From: Rhodopirellula sp.
GTDB lineage: Bacteria; Planctomycetota; Planctomycetia; Pirellulales; Pirellulaceae
DNA: 64,000 nucleotides
Direction of reading: 5' to 3'
Assembly (NCBI GenBank): GCA_002690925.1
Contig: NZGD01000282.1
Coordinates: 27,697-91,696, forward strand
How positions within the stretch are numbered: the first letter of the stretch is position 1; each line of letters opens with the position of its first letter. Under the pieces are notes generated by a model. That model had not been told where the DNA came from and did no database searches. It worked only from the letters and a program-made list of their open reading frames with translations. The position numbers and the translations under genes were made by a program. This document shows, piece after piece, positions 37,687-47,194 of this stretch.

Positions 37687-39849
37687 TCAATTTTTGGGCG
37701 TGGGGTCGGTTTGTCCTCTTGGAAATTGAAACTCGCTTACAACCTCGCCGTTGACTTTACGATGCTGCAGCGTGAGTTGAGATCGCTTTTTGTTGTATTT
37801 GATTTCTCCGGATAAAAATCCACCCGCGACACGAAGGAACTGATGGATAGGCCGCTTGTCTTGGGGGTTCCATCCAAGTTGATGCTTTTCGCTTCCGGGA
37901 CCACATCCAAACTCCCAGAGATCAGACTGTTTGTCATGGGATGCATACTGCCAATGACGATCACCGCAAAGCACGATTAGATCTTCATACTGCGCGAGTC
38001 TGTTTCGAAGTTCGATTCCCTCGTGGGCAAAGATTTCGTTTGCATGATTGTCTTTTTTGTTTTTTCGATCGGGGCCAACGATAGGCGTCGGGCTGAACAC
38101 GAGTTTGAATTTTGCTTCTGAAGCATCAAGCGTCTCGAACAGCCATTTTTTCTGCTCTTTACCAAGAATTGTTTTTTCGGGTCCATCAGGTACTTGATTA
38201 GGGCTTCGGAAATCACGACCTTCGAGGAACCAGACTTGAAGGTCTTTTCCCCATCGCACCGTTTGGTAGCGCGGATCATGGGTTGGGAATTGTTCGTGAT
38301 TGAATAATTTCACTCCCTGTTCAAAGCTTACCGAGCCGTATTTTTGCCCGGGAGAGCAGTCATTCTTCAATGTGTCATGGTCGTCTTTTAGAAAGTAGCT
38401 TGTCGTGTCTTGATAAAACTGACGATTGCTGGGCAGAGCAAAGATTCTGCCCCATTTGAAACGCATCAATTCCATTGTCATCGCCCAGGGATCTGGCTTG
38501 TCGTAGTATTCAATGTCCCCGGCATGTACGACAAAGTCAGGATCGATTTTCGCCATCGCGGGATAGATTTTGTGTCCTTGGAGTCCATCGTCACGACGAA
38601 GAAAATCATGGCAAGTGGTCATGCAAAATTTGATGTTTCTTTTCGCATCAACTGCGGGCGCGGTTTCAAAACCTCCACGAATGACTGCGGTGGGGGGGTG
38701 CCCATCAGAAGCACGAGCCTCCACGATGGCCGCATAGCGCGTGCCCGGCTTCAGATCATCCAATTGCCATTGGGTGGTGAAGTCATTTGAGGCAACGGTT
38801 TGCTTCCACGGCGTGCTCTTGAGTGCTCGACGTTGAAGTTTTGGAAAATAGATTAAACGTACTTCGCCTTGTTGGCCTGGGCACGCACCAAACATGTCAT
38901 CCAAAATGGCATTCTGCGGTAGTTGAGCAGCAAGAATCTGCTCAGCATCTGTGTTCTTGGAAAGCTTTGAAGCGTCTTTTGATGATAACGTGCGGAATCG
39001 TTGTCCATCCATGTTCATCTGCCTGTGCCGTGTTGTTCTTGTCCAAAGTACGATTGAACTTTGGTCCGCCCAACTGTTTCTCATTCCATTGGCCAAGAAT
39101 GGTCCTGTCGATTGATCTGCTAATGGGCTGCTAGGTGTTTGGATTTCCGCGAAGTGGAAATTGCGGTAGGCAGCTTTACCACCGTGGTCGGTAAGCATGA
39201 TTCGATCGCCGGCCATTGGCTGACCAAAATTCTCTAGTTCCCAAAATTTGCTGACTGCAAGATTGGAGTCCCAAGCAGGACCGCTGGTGGTAATTTCAGA
39301 TACTAAATCACCATTGAGATAGTGTTGCAAGATCGGTCCATCTGCGACGATTTTCGCAGTGTTCCATTCGCCAGTTGGCTTGAGCTTCTTCAATACCATG
39401 GGACCTGACAAGTCATAGATCGCAGCCGTCGATCCTTTGGTCGATGCGGATGGACTATCGTCAATGATCTGATATTCCACACCGTAATACTTTGAACCGT
39501 ATTTTCGGACACGATACTTCAATCCAGTGTTGGTATTGGCTTGGATTTTCCAGTCGAAAGAGAGTTGAAAGTTGGGTGGCAACGGATGGCTCACAAGGCT
39601 GCCTTTGCCGCCTTGTGGTCGAACTAATCGGATCTCGCCATTCATGAATTCCCAGCTGTCAATTGCTGCATTCTTGTCAGCAGCCTGCCAGAAGTCGGGG
39701 TTTGTCCAGTCAGCCTTGATCCGTTTGTCAGTCTCAAATCCATTGATCGATGCGGCTTCGATTTTCTCCTGACCGAATCCAGTTCCGGACGAAAAAAGTT
39801 GTAGGCAGATCAGTGCTGTCGGATACGCGAAAAAGCGAAGGTGATTCAT
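37687..39849 (-). CDS. Secreted DUF1080 / PhoD-like metallophosphoesterase fusion
   Basis: About 720 residues. The start ATG 39849 opens a signal peptide (YPTALICLQLFSSG). Residues about 50-235 resemble DUF1080, a beta-sandwich glycan-binding or hydrolase domain common in planctomycetes (NTGLKYRVRKYGSKYYG, EYQIIDD, HYLNGDLV). Residues about 260-700 are PhoD-type: DPDFVVHAGDIEYYDK, LKDDHDTL, VLCGDRHW. It would hydrolyse phosphate esters attached to glycans or lipids. It is the second PhoD protein in the window, with a different N-terminal domain from that at 22537. It stands alone on its strand. Confidence 0.85.
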   Translation of the reverse strand: MNHLRFFAYPTALICLQLFSSGTGFGQEKIEAASINGFETDKRIKADWTNPDFWQAADKNAAIDSWEFMNGEIRLVRPQGGKGSLVSHPLPPNFQLSFDWKIQANTNTGLKYRVRKYGSKYYGVEYQIIDDSPSASTKGSTAAIYDLSGPMVLKKLKPTGEWNTAKIVADGPILQHYLNGDLVSEITTSGPAWDSNLAVSKFWELENFGQPMAGDRIMLTDHGGKAAYRNFHFAEIQTPSSPLADQSTGPFLANGMRNSWADQSSIVLWTRTTRHRQMNMDGQRFRTLSSKDASKLSKNTDAEQILAAQLPQNAILDDMFGACPGQQGEVRLIYFPKLQRRALKSTPWKQTVASNDFTTQWQLDDLKPGTRYAAIVEARASDGHPPTAVIRGGFETAPAVDAKRNIKFCMTTCHDFLRRDDGLQGHKIYPAMAKIDPDFVVHAGDIEYYDKPDPWAMTMELMRFKWGRIFALPSNRQFYQDTTSYFLKDDHDTLKNDCSPGQKYGSVSFEQGVKLFNHEQFPTHDPRYQTVRWGKDLQVWFLEGRDFRSPNQVPDGPEKTILGKEQKKWLFETLDASEAKFKLVFSPTPIVGPDRKNKKDNHANEIFAHEGIELRNRLAQYEDLIVLCGDRHWQYASHDKQSDLWEFGCGPGSEKHQLGWNPQDKRPIHQFLRVAGGFLSGEIKYNKKRSQLTLQHRKVNGEVVSEFQFPRGQTDPTPKN

Positions 39850-40039
39850 CAACAAGGTCTCGGAGAAAGGTCCTGAATGTGCCAGAATTCTATCCCGAAT
39901 CACTTGCGAGTGGAACTTTCTAGGCTGAGAAAGGTTAACACTTCACTCGATGCATGCTTGATATCGATGAGACTGCCGATGGAGCGTTGCCGCTCGATGA
40001 GCATTGGGTTGGACTCTATGCGGTGGATTCCTGTCCAAC

Positions 40040-40258
40040 TCACTGCCGTTTGGATTTGATCTGCTGGTCAGAACGTGAAGCAGAGAAACGGAAAAGTTTG
40101 AGCTCAAGCAGTGCCAACTCGCCGCTTAGCCAATCACCAAACTCGACACGAGAGTCGCGACTCAGCGTCGCGGTCAGATCGAACCAATGCTCGCCCATCG
40201 CTTTGACTGGAGCGGTCGTCGCTTTCGTAGATGATTGACTGGTGCTTGAATGGGGCAT
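40040..40258 (-). CDS. Possible small hypothetical protein
   Basis: 72 residues on the minus strand in a stretch with no other gene. I do not recognise it by family, but the central part (GEHWFDLTATLSRDSRVEFG) and a leucine-rich helical segment (LSGELALLELKLF) look protein-like, and it does not shadow a gene on the other strand except a weak plus-strand frame at 39954-40238. It has no signal peptide or membrane segment. The call rests on amino-acid character only, so it may be chance. Confidence 0.4.
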   Translation of the reverse strand: MPHSSTSQSSTKATTAPVKAMGEHWFDLTATLSRDSRVEFGDWLSGELALLELKLFRFSASRSDQQIKSKRQ

Positions 40259-40797
40259 CGGAGTGATCTCCGTTCTTCTGTTAGAGCGATTCGCATTCAG
40301 TATTTTTGGCGACTGAACTGCATTCGAGGCTTCTTAGGTAAAAGAGTTCCTTCATCCGGTAAGGTTCACTGCAAGTCGCATCCCAGTTAGCAATTGTTTT
40401 TGGGTTTCTTAATAAGTGTCTGTCAGCAAACAGTTTAGGGCCGTTCTGCGTCGCGAAAACGATTCGAGGCTCGCGTTTCTGCAGCACGCTTGTCGTTTCC
40501 AGGATAACCCTCTGTGTCTCGTGAATATCGGCTTTAAACTCATTTAAGTGTAATTAAAATCCCTTAGAAGTCAAGAAGGGAAGATGGTGTTCCCCAGCGG
40601 GCTTGGGATCAGGCTCGGGTGTTTGGTTTTGTTTACAGATTGCCGGGTTTGCGTCAAGAAATCACTATTTGAGGATTTTTTGGATGAAATACCTCCAAGA
40701 TTGCGAGAGCGGGAGCGAATGACGGCTCGGAACGGTGACTGATACGAGTGGTATTGGTCATGGATTTCTAACAGCCACCCATTCGAGGAACCGTAAA
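40259..40797. other. Non-coding stretch before the kinase module
   Basis: About 540 bp. A minus-strand frame at 40281-40487 (68 residues) has no family resemblance. The segment near 40545-40575 is AT-rich and could hold a promoter, but no clear boxes were found. No terminator or RNA gene recognised. Confidence 0.4.
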
Positions 40798-41607
40798 ATG
40801 ATTAAAAAAATGATGATGGCGGGGGGCGGAATCGCCCTCCTTTCGAGTTTGATGTTCGGCGTGCCACTTTTTAGTTACGCGCGATGTGGGGTTAGTTGGT
40901 TGCAGGAATCCGCGGGTGATGCGATGCCCTTGGAGTGGGAACTGAAACGAGCTCGTCAGATGATTGCCGATCTGAAGCCAGAGATTGAAGTGAATGCCAA
41001 ACGCATTGCTCGTGAGAAAGTTGACTTTGCCAAGTTGGAAAAACAGCTGGATCAGACTAACGAGCGACTCGCAAAGACACAAAGTGATATTGAGCGTTTG
41101 AGCGAGGACTTGCGGAGCGAAAATGAGTTCTACAGTTATGGGGGCCGCACCTACACATCTGCACAAGTTCAAAGTGATCTTGGGAATCGTTTCAAGCGTT
41201 TCAAGACGCGTCGGGCAACAGCAGAAAAGCTGGGGCAGATGCTGTCAGCTCGTGAAGCTTCGTTGCAGGCTGCACAGGAGCGGATGGAAGCTATGCTCGG
41301 TGCGAAGAGTCAGTTGGAAGTGGAAGTCGAAAATCTGCAAGCTCGCGTGGGAGCGTTGCGCGTTGCACAAACAAGCAGCCAACTCAATTTGGATGATAGT
41401 CAGTTGGCCCGCACTCGTGAGTTATTAGACGATATTGCCACCAGGATTGATGTTGAGGAGGAGACAATGAGTATCGACGCTGAGTATTTCAGTGAAATTG
41501 ACCTAGATGAGCCGAACGATGAAAATCTGCTCAATGAGATTTCTTCGTACTTCGAGGGATCACAAGGTACGCAATCTGAATCTCTCGTTGCCATTCAGAT
41601 CGACTGA
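40798..41607 (+). CDS. Membrane-anchored coiled-coil protein
   Basis: 269 residues. ATG 40798 has an AGGA-type ribosome site (GAGGAACC). A single hydrophobic segment at the N-terminus (GGGIALLSSLMFGVPLF) is followed by heptad-rich coiled coil at about 50-110 (KLEKQLDQTNERLAKTQS) and about 150-215 (QAAQERMEAMLGAKSQ), then an acidic C-terminal tail (EIDLDEPNDENL). The pattern is of a single-pass signal anchor with a soluble coiled coil, probably outside the cytoplasm. I associate similar proteins with planctomycetes, with no known function. First gene of a tight four-gene unit with an FHA-like protein and a Ser/Thr kinase. Confidence 0.85.
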   Translation: MIKKMMMAGGGIALLSSLMFGVPLFSYARCGVSWLQESAGDAMPLEWELKRARQMIADLKPEIEVNAKRIAREKVDFAKLEKQLDQTNERLAKTQSDIERLSEDLRSENEFYSYGGRTYTSAQVQSDLGNRFKRFKTRRATAEKLGQMLSAREASLQAAQERMEAMLGAKSQLEVEVENLQARVGALRVAQTSSQLNLDDSQLARTRELLDDIATRIDVEEETMSIDAEYFSEIDLDEPNDENLLNEISSYFEGSQGTQSESLVAIQID

Positions 41608-41667
41608 TGTGAATTTGTTGCACTCATCTTCGCTCATTTTTTCCTTCCTGACACAGCAGGCTGATCC

Positions 41668-42246
41668 GTGTCGGTAATCAAGTCCCAACCGAAAAATCAT
41701 CAAAATCCAGTATCACGCTGGAGATTGTGGGTCGATGGTTGTGGTGGTTATTTGCTGGTAACGGGAGTGCAATGGAGTGTTGGGGGAGTGAGGCCGTTAA
41801 GCACTGCAGACATTTGTGTTCAGGCTGACTGGCCTGGTTTGGCAGGTCAAATCTCGCGGCGAGGGGCCGATTATTTTTGGCAAGGACAAAGTGCAGAGGA
41901 TCAACAGATTTTGCTGACTGATGGTTCTCAAGTTCCGGTTCAGGGATCTGCTCTGATGACATTGGGAAAACCAAGCCAACTTTCGGATACAGCCGTTCTC
42001 TCTCTGGCTGGTCCTCATCGCTTTGACCAACACGTGGATGGTGTGGTGTTAGTGCGTGAGACGATTCTCGTCGGTTCAGGTGCCGATTGTCATCTGCGGT
42101 GTCGTGACGCCAGTGATCGGGCCATCCTGCAATTGAAAGAGAACCAGTGGTATGCCAAGGCTGGTGTTTTAGGTGATTTTCAAAGGCTCGAAGTGGGTTG
42201 CCGAGTTGTGATTCAATCACTCGCGATGACGCTGGAGCAGGCATGA
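41668..42246 (+). CDS. FHA-like domain protein
   Basis: 192 residues from GTG 41668. The C-terminal half (about 120-190) resembles an FHA fold: VLVRETILVGSG, DCHLRCRDASDRAIL and a beta strand ending in RVVIQSL. The expected phospho-Thr ligands are not all there: the GR position is GS and the SRxH position is DRA, so binding to phosphothreonine is doubtful. The N-terminal half (WRLWVDGCGGYLLVTG) seems an extra small domain. The stop overlaps the kinase start as ATGA, so it is translationally coupled to the kinase and could be its adaptor. No membrane segment is clear. Confidence 0.7.
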   Translation: MSVIKSQPKNHQNPVSRWRLWVDGCGGYLLVTGVQWSVGGVRPLSTADICVQADWPGLAGQISRRGADYFWQGQSAEDQQILLTDGSQVPVQGSALMTLGKPSQLSDTAVLSLAGPHRFDQHVDGVVLVRETILVGSGADCHLRCRDASDRAILQLKENQWYAKAGVLGDFQRLEVGCRVVIQSLAMTLEQA

Positions 42247-44612
42247 AGAACGCCGCAAAACAAACAAATACACCAAAACTGCCGAAGTCGGGTGAAAGTT
42301 CTGCGCCCATGCCGGATTCAGCTATTGCCTTGAACAGAGTGGGAAATGTCGTCCCAGAGAAGAACACTCTGGATCAATCTCCTCGGAAACCTCGATTAAT
42401 GAATACACTACTGGCTAAACTGAAGGAGGGTCCAAAGAACCCGCCCTTATCGGCAAATCAGGTGGTCGACCAAAGTTCGAGCGCTGAGATGGATTTCAGC
42501 CAGGATGGATTTGATGCGGCTTCTGATTTTGGTGATAGAAGTCTTAATTTGAGTGACGCTGATTCCTCTCAACGCTCAGGTCACGATGAAGTTTGGCTAG
42601 GGGAAACACAGGCTAGTGATTCAACGACTCGATCGATGACATTTACGTATTCCCCCGGATCGACACCTCTGCCGCCCTACACGATTTGTCGTGGTGTAGG
42701 CATGGGTGGCTTTGGGGAGGTTTACTTTGCTCTCAGTGATGCTGGGAAGGAGGTTGCGCTGAAGCGAATTCAACGCAACCTTGAAATCGAACTCCGTGGT
42801 GTTTCGCAATGTTTGAATTTGAAACATCCTAATCTTGTTGCCTTGTTTGACATTTGTCGTGACTCCAAGGATGAGTCATGGGTTGTTATGGAATATGTGG
42901 CTGGGCTCAATCTAAGGCAAATTCTTGACGAGTCTCCGGATGGCTTGTCGATAATAGAGGCCAAACGCTGGATACAGGGGATCGGGGCTGGTGTTCACCA
43001 TTTGCATTGTGCAGGCCTCGTGCACCGGGATCTTAAACCTGGCAATATCTTTGATGACTTGGGTCAGGTTAAAGTTGGGGATTACGGTCTAAGCAAATTC
43101 ATTTCGACGTCTCATCGTGGTGGTCATACAGAGAGTGTCGGGACCTTTCATTACATGGCACCCGAAATTGGCCGGGGCCAGTACGGCCGCGAAATTGATA
43201 TTTATGCCCTTGGGGTTCTGCTTTTTGAATTATTGACTGGTCGAGTTCCGTTTGATGGCGAGAGTTGTCACGAGATCATTGTCAAGCATTTGACCGCAAC
43301 GCCGGATCTGAGCGGTATCGCGGATCCTTGCCGTTCAACGATTGCTCGCTGTTTGGAGAAGGATCCGAGCAAACGTTTTGCTTCCGTGGCAGAAATGCTG
43401 GCTTCACTTGAAGATATTGGAGGTGCATCCTGGGAGCAGCAAGGTTCTGAGCCGACGAATGGTCATTCAGGCTTGGGTGCTGCGTCGCTGCAATCAGAGC
43501 CGATTGACGCGATTTTGGTTGCCCACTCCGTTGATGCAGGGAACACGCCGAAAGATGGGCAACAGAAAGATCAGGATGCTCTATTTGATGAGCCGGTTGC
43601 GAGAGCTGTGCAGACAAGTTGGCACGATTTTAGTCGCTGGTTCAGTGGCAATGGTTCTTTGGCTGGACCATATGAAAAGACTGCCCTCGGGTTGGTCGTT
43701 GGTATCCTGTTCTTTGTGAATGTCGGCTGGTTGGTGCCGTTGTTGACTTTGATCGCGTGTGTTTATGTCCCGTATTACGTGATCTGGAAGATGGTCTTGC
43801 AATCGAAGCGACAACCAAAATACGCAGAGGCGCAACGCCTGGCGGTTCAATACGCTCCGCAACGTAGAGTCGTTTCACCTGTCGCTTGGGCCAGCGGCGT
43901 ACGCAATGAACTCCGTGCCAAGCCGCGATTGAACCGACTGGCTGAGTTGAATACATCGTGGATTGCTGCAACGCTTTCAGCCATCGGCTTGGCAGGGGCG
44001 GCAGGAGCAATTCGATTTTACAATGAACCCGTACCCGCCCAATCAATCGCGATCTACGCATGGCTGGCGATCATTGTGCTAGGTGCTACCTTTGCAATTT
44101 TGAGTTTGGGGAAATTGTGGGAGTGTGATGACGGCGAGCCACTGGCCCGTCGACTGGCCTTGGCTGGTGTGGGAGCCGCGGTCGGTTATCTTGCTTTTGT
44201 GACGGGTGAGTTTTTGATGATCCCGCTGGATGGAGCGTTGGTCAGGGATTTGGATTCAACCAGCCTTTCACCAAGCCTTTATCCAGAAGGAATCCCAACT
44301 GCATCAGCATTTGTGACACATTTTGCGTTGCTGTTTGCAGTGTTGCGCTGGTGGAAGCCCGTTGATCCTCTGCGTCGAAAACGCCTCAGTGTATGGTCAG
44401 TGGCGGTCGCTGTCCTTGTCGGTTGGGCAGTGCATCAATTCATGCCGATCCCAGGAGCGATCGGGGTCATGGCAGCGGGAGGAATCGCAATCGCTGTTCA
44501 ACTTTCAGCACCGTGGGTCAATCGTAAAGCGATCCAACATGGCAGCCCCAAAAATCAGCATGCAGCGGGAAATATTGTCGGCGTAACGGCAGGAGGAACC
44601 AGCAATGTATGA
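42243..44612 (+). CDS. Ser/Thr protein kinase with multi-pass membrane C-terminus
   Basis: About 789 residues. A disordered, Ser/Pro-rich N-terminus of about 145 residues precedes a Hanks-type kinase domain (146-392): glycine loop GMGGFGEVYF, Lys in VALKRI (about 174), HRDLKPGN (about 261), GTFHYMAPE activation-loop end and YALGVLLFELLTG. The DFG motif reads DYG (about 280-282). The C-terminal 300 residues contain six or more hydrophobic segments (LVVGILFFVNVGWL, WLAIIVLGATFAILSL and others). The kinase therefore faces the cytoplasm from the inner membrane, and the helices may sense or transport. ATG 42243 overlaps the FHA-like gene stop; the frame is open upstream to 42198. Confidence 0.9.
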   Translation: MKNAAKQTNTPKLPKSGESSAPMPDSAIALNRVGNVVPEKNTLDQSPRKPRLMNTLLAKLKEGPKNPPLSANQVVDQSSSAEMDFSQDGFDAASDFGDRSLNLSDADSSQRSGHDEVWLGETQASDSTTRSMTFTYSPGSTPLPPYTICRGVGMGGFGEVYFALSDAGKEVALKRIQRNLEIELRGVSQCLNLKHPNLVALFDICRDSKDESWVVMEYVAGLNLRQILDESPDGLSIIEAKRWIQGIGAGVHHLHCAGLVHRDLKPGNIFDDLGQVKVGDYGLSKFISTSHRGGHTESVGTFHYMAPEIGRGQYGREIDIYALGVLLFELLTGRVPFDGESCHEIIVKHLTATPDLSGIADPCRSTIARCLEKDPSKRFASVAEMLASLEDIGGASWEQQGSEPTNGHSGLGAASLQSEPIDAILVAHSVDAGNTPKDGQQKDQDALFDEPVARAVQTSWHDFSRWFSGNGSLAGPYEKTALGLVVGILFFVNVGWLVPLLTLIACVYVPYYVIWKMVLQSKRQPKYAEAQRLAVQYAPQRRVVSPVAWASGVRNELRAKPRLNRLAELNTSWIAATLSAIGLAGAAGAIRFYNEPVPAQSIAIYAWLAIIVLGATFAILSLGKLWECDDGEPLARRLALAGVGAAVGYLAFVTGEFLMIPLDGALVRDLDSTSLSPSLYPEGIPTASAFVTHFALLFAVLRWWKPVDPLRRKRLSVWSVAVAVLVGWAVHQFMPIPGAIGVMAAGGIAIAVQLSAPWVNRKAIQHGSPKNQHAAGNIVGVTAGGTSNV

Positions 44613-45285
44613 GTATTATCTTAAGAGACGACTGCTGTTGGCAGCAGTTGTTCTGCTTGGGTGCACGTCTGGAATGTCAGTGGCAGATGAGAAGGCAGCC
44701 AAGGTTAGCGATGAAAGAGTGAATGATCAGCTAGCGGAGGTCGATCAGGATCTGAAAGAGTTGTCTGTGCCGCCGCTTGACCATGTTGTTTACCCAGAGA
44801 GTCGTCCAGAGTGGATTAGCAATCCGGTGCAAGAACGAGATAACGTGGCAACGTTTGTGGTAGTGTCAGGGCCGTGCGAAACGCGAGATGAAAGTGTGCA
44901 AGAATTGAAACTGATGCGAAGTGCAGCTTTGTCAACTTTCATCGACAACGTCGTGGGGACATTTGGAAGTGCTGGCTTTTATCAGGTCAGTGACAAACGA
45001 TTCGATGAGGAGCTTACGCAGCGACGATATTCTGGTGAGGTGATGGTTGGAGGAACGACACAGTATGAGGATGCTGTGGAAATTCAGATTACTGAATCAG
45101 AACGCGACTCGATGTTGGAAGCCTGGAAGAACACCGAGGTCACGCAGCGACTGGCAGTGTTGGGCGTAGTGACGGTTGGTGGTTTCCTAGCGTTAATGAC
45201 CAGTTCCACCATGTTTGGTGTTGCGATTCGTAGACGCGAACGAAAGTTGCGTTCACCTTCGGAATCTGCCGGACAACCAGTCTGA
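44605..45285 (+). CDS. Membrane protein of the kinase module
   Basis: 226 residues. It has an N-terminal signal or lipoprotein-like segment (LLLAAVVLLGCTSGMS, with the Cys at about 20 in a possible lipobox), an acidic middle and an interior domain of about 85-165 containing VVSGPCETRDESVQEL. A single membrane segment follows (LAVLGVVTVGGFLALMT, about 183-199), and the C-terminus is basic (RRRERKLR). The family is not recognised. The start lies 8 bp inside the kinase stop, so the genes are coupled. Convergent with asnB, only one base between stops. Confidence 0.75.
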   Translation: MYEYYLKRRLLLAAVVLLGCTSGMSVADEKAAKVSDERVNDQLAEVDQDLKELSVPPLDHVVYPESRPEWISNPVQERDNVATFVVVSGPCETRDESVQELKLMRSAALSTFIDNVVGTFGSAGFYQVSDKRFDEELTQRRYSGEVMVGGTTQYEDAVEIQITESERDSMLEAWKNTEVTQRLAVLGVVTVGGFLALMTSSTMFGVAIRRRERKLRSPSESAGQPV

Positions 45286-45286
45286 T

Positions 45287-47194
45287 CTAGGTCCACTCGC
45301 GGAGCCACTTTTCCAAAATCAGAAGGTTCCACAACCTGTATCCATGATTTTGCTCGTTGGTCTCATGGGCCCGGACGAGTTCGGCAATGGATTCCTGTCG
45401 GAAGTAGGGGCTGATCCTTGCGTCTTGTGCCAGTAGGGTGTCATGTACCATGGGCTTGAGTTCATCTCGAAACCAGTTGGCAATCGGTATCCCAAACCCC
45501 ATTTTCTTTCGCGTGAAAATTGATTTGGGAATCATTGATCCGAATGTATCCTGCAGGATCAGCTTGCCTCTCTTGCCACGAAATTTCAGATCCACTGGCA
45601 GCGAGGCCGCGAACTCGACAATTCGGTGATCCAGTAGCGGTTGTCGCACTTCTAAGCCGTGAGCCATGGATGCTATGTCGACTTTCGTGCAAAGGTCACA
45701 GGGCAGGTAGGAGAGGATATCCGCAGTGGAGGCGCGCGTGACCAAATCTCGGCCCGCACTTCGTGTCCATGCTGAGTCTAGGAAGTCAAAGGGATCATCA
45801 CCCGGCAATGCTTCGAGGAAACTGTCGGTGTAGATCGAAGCTCTTATCGATTCAGGGAAAATCTGGAGCCAGTTCAAATAGCGTCTTGCGGGTGGTTGGT
45901 CCAAGGCTTCTAGAAAACGCTTGCCACGCCGCACTAACGATTTTCTGCGATTCGAGTCAGGAAATTTTTGAATCAGTTGTAGTCCTGGGATTTTGTGAAC
46001 CGGAAATAGGCTTCGAAGTTTATTGCTCAGCCATAAGGCACGGTAACGCTCGTATCCAGCAAACAATTCATCCCCACCGTCACCGGAGAGAGCCACGGTG
46101 ACTTCAGATTTTGTGAGTTCCGAGAGGTACCACGTTGGAACAGCTGATGAATCACCAAATGGTTCGTCGTAATGCCATACCAGTTTGTCAATTACATCCA
46201 CCCCACTGGGCATCACCTCAAATCTTTGGTGTTGGGTTCCGAGGTGTTTGGCAACCTCAGCTGCGTAAGCAGTCTCGTCAAAATCTGCAACCGGAAAGCC
46301 GATGCTGAATGTGCGGATCGATGAATCACAGTGCTCGTTAGCAATCGCAGTAATCAATGATGAATCGATTCCTCCCGACAGGAATGCACCCAGTGGCACA
46401 TCACTTTGCATTCGTATTTTTACAGAATCGGTCAACAGTTCCCGGAGGTGCTCGCAGGCAGTTTCCCCGTCAATCGGTTTTTCTACGGAAGGATCAAAAT
46501 TCCAGTAGCGATGGACAGCCAATTGGCCATTTTCATAGATGGCCATGTGCCCTGGTGCTAGTTTTCGAACACCTTTCCAGATGGTTCCAGGATGAGGGAC
46601 GTATTGATAAGTCAAGAATTCATCAATCGCTGCGGGGTCGATTTCCTCGCAGATCCCTTCGACGGCCGCCAGCGATTTCAATTCGCTACCGAAAACAAGC
46701 CGGTTATCTTTGACCGCATAATAGAGAGGTTTTTGTCCAACGCGATCGCGTGCCAGCACAAATCGTGTTCGCTTCGCATCCCAGATGCCAATTGCAAACA
46801 TGCCATTGAGATGGTTGAAGCAGTCGGCACCATAGTCCTCATAGAGGTGCAGAATCGATTCACCATCCCCATCTGTTGCGAACTGGTGCCCGCGACCCTC
46901 AAGCCTTCTTCGCAGCGTCCGGTAATTATAAATCTCACCATTGAAGACCATTTTAACTGTGTCGTCTTCGTTGGACATCGGTTGCCGTGCACCCTCAAGA
47001 TCGATGATGCTGAGGCGTCGAAAACCAAGGGCGACACCAAGGTGATTGCCATAAGCGTCCCTTTGGGAGGTGTCGATCCACGTTTGGGAATCGTCAGGAC
47101 CACGATGCGAGATGGCATTGGTCATCCTGGTAAGCACTTCAGGAGCGATGGATTGTTTCTGGTCGCTCCAGACTGCTCCTGTTATTCCGCACAT
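45287..47194 (-). CDS. asnB: Glutamine-hydrolysing asparagine synthase
   Basis: 635 residues. Converts aspartate to asparagine with glutamine and ATP. The N-terminal class II glutaminase starts with the catalytic Cys (MCGITGAVWS), then RGPDD and NGEIYNYR. The synthetase domain has the ATP-binding SGGIDSSL loop, GDGGDELFAGYERY and LEVRQPLLDH. Planctomycetes and other bacteria also have amidotransferases of this build next to extracellular-polymer genes, where the product is a modified sugar; the context here (a membrane kinase module on one side, an esterase on the other) does not tell. The start is ATG 47194. Confidence 0.93.
   Translation of the reverse strand: MCGITGAVWSDQKQSIAPEVLTRMTNAISHRGPDDSQTWIDTSQRDAYGNHLGVALGFRRLSIIDLEGARQPMSNEDDTVKMVFNGEIYNYRTLRRRLEGRGHQFATDGDGESILHLYEDYGADCFNHLNGMFAIGIWDAKRTRFVLARDRVGQKPLYYAVKDNRLVFGSELKSLAAVEGICEEIDPAAIDEFLTYQYVPHPGTIWKGVRKLAPGHMAIYENGQLAVHRYWNFDPSVEKPIDGETACEHLRELLTDSVKIRMQSDVPLGAFLSGGIDSSLITAIANEHCDSSIRTFSIGFPVADFDETAYAAEVAKHLGTQHQRFEVMPSGVDVIDKLVWHYDEPFGDSSAVPTWYLSELTKSEVTVALSGDGGDELFAGYERYRALWLSNKLRSLFPVHKIPGLQLIQKFPDSNRRKSLVRRGKRFLEALDQPPARRYLNWLQIFPESIRASIYTDSFLEALPGDDPFDFLDSAWTRSAGRDLVTRASTADILSYLPCDLCTKVDIASMAHGLEVRQPLLDHRIVEFAASLPVDLKFRGKRGKLILQDTFGSMIPKSIFTRKKMGFGIPIANWFRDELKPMVHDTLLAQDARISPYFRQESIAELVRAHETNEQNHGYRLWNLLILEKWLREWT

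Noticed and set aside
40281-40487. 68-residue minus-strand frame
   Set aside because: No ribosome site, no family resemblance, in a region without other coding signal.
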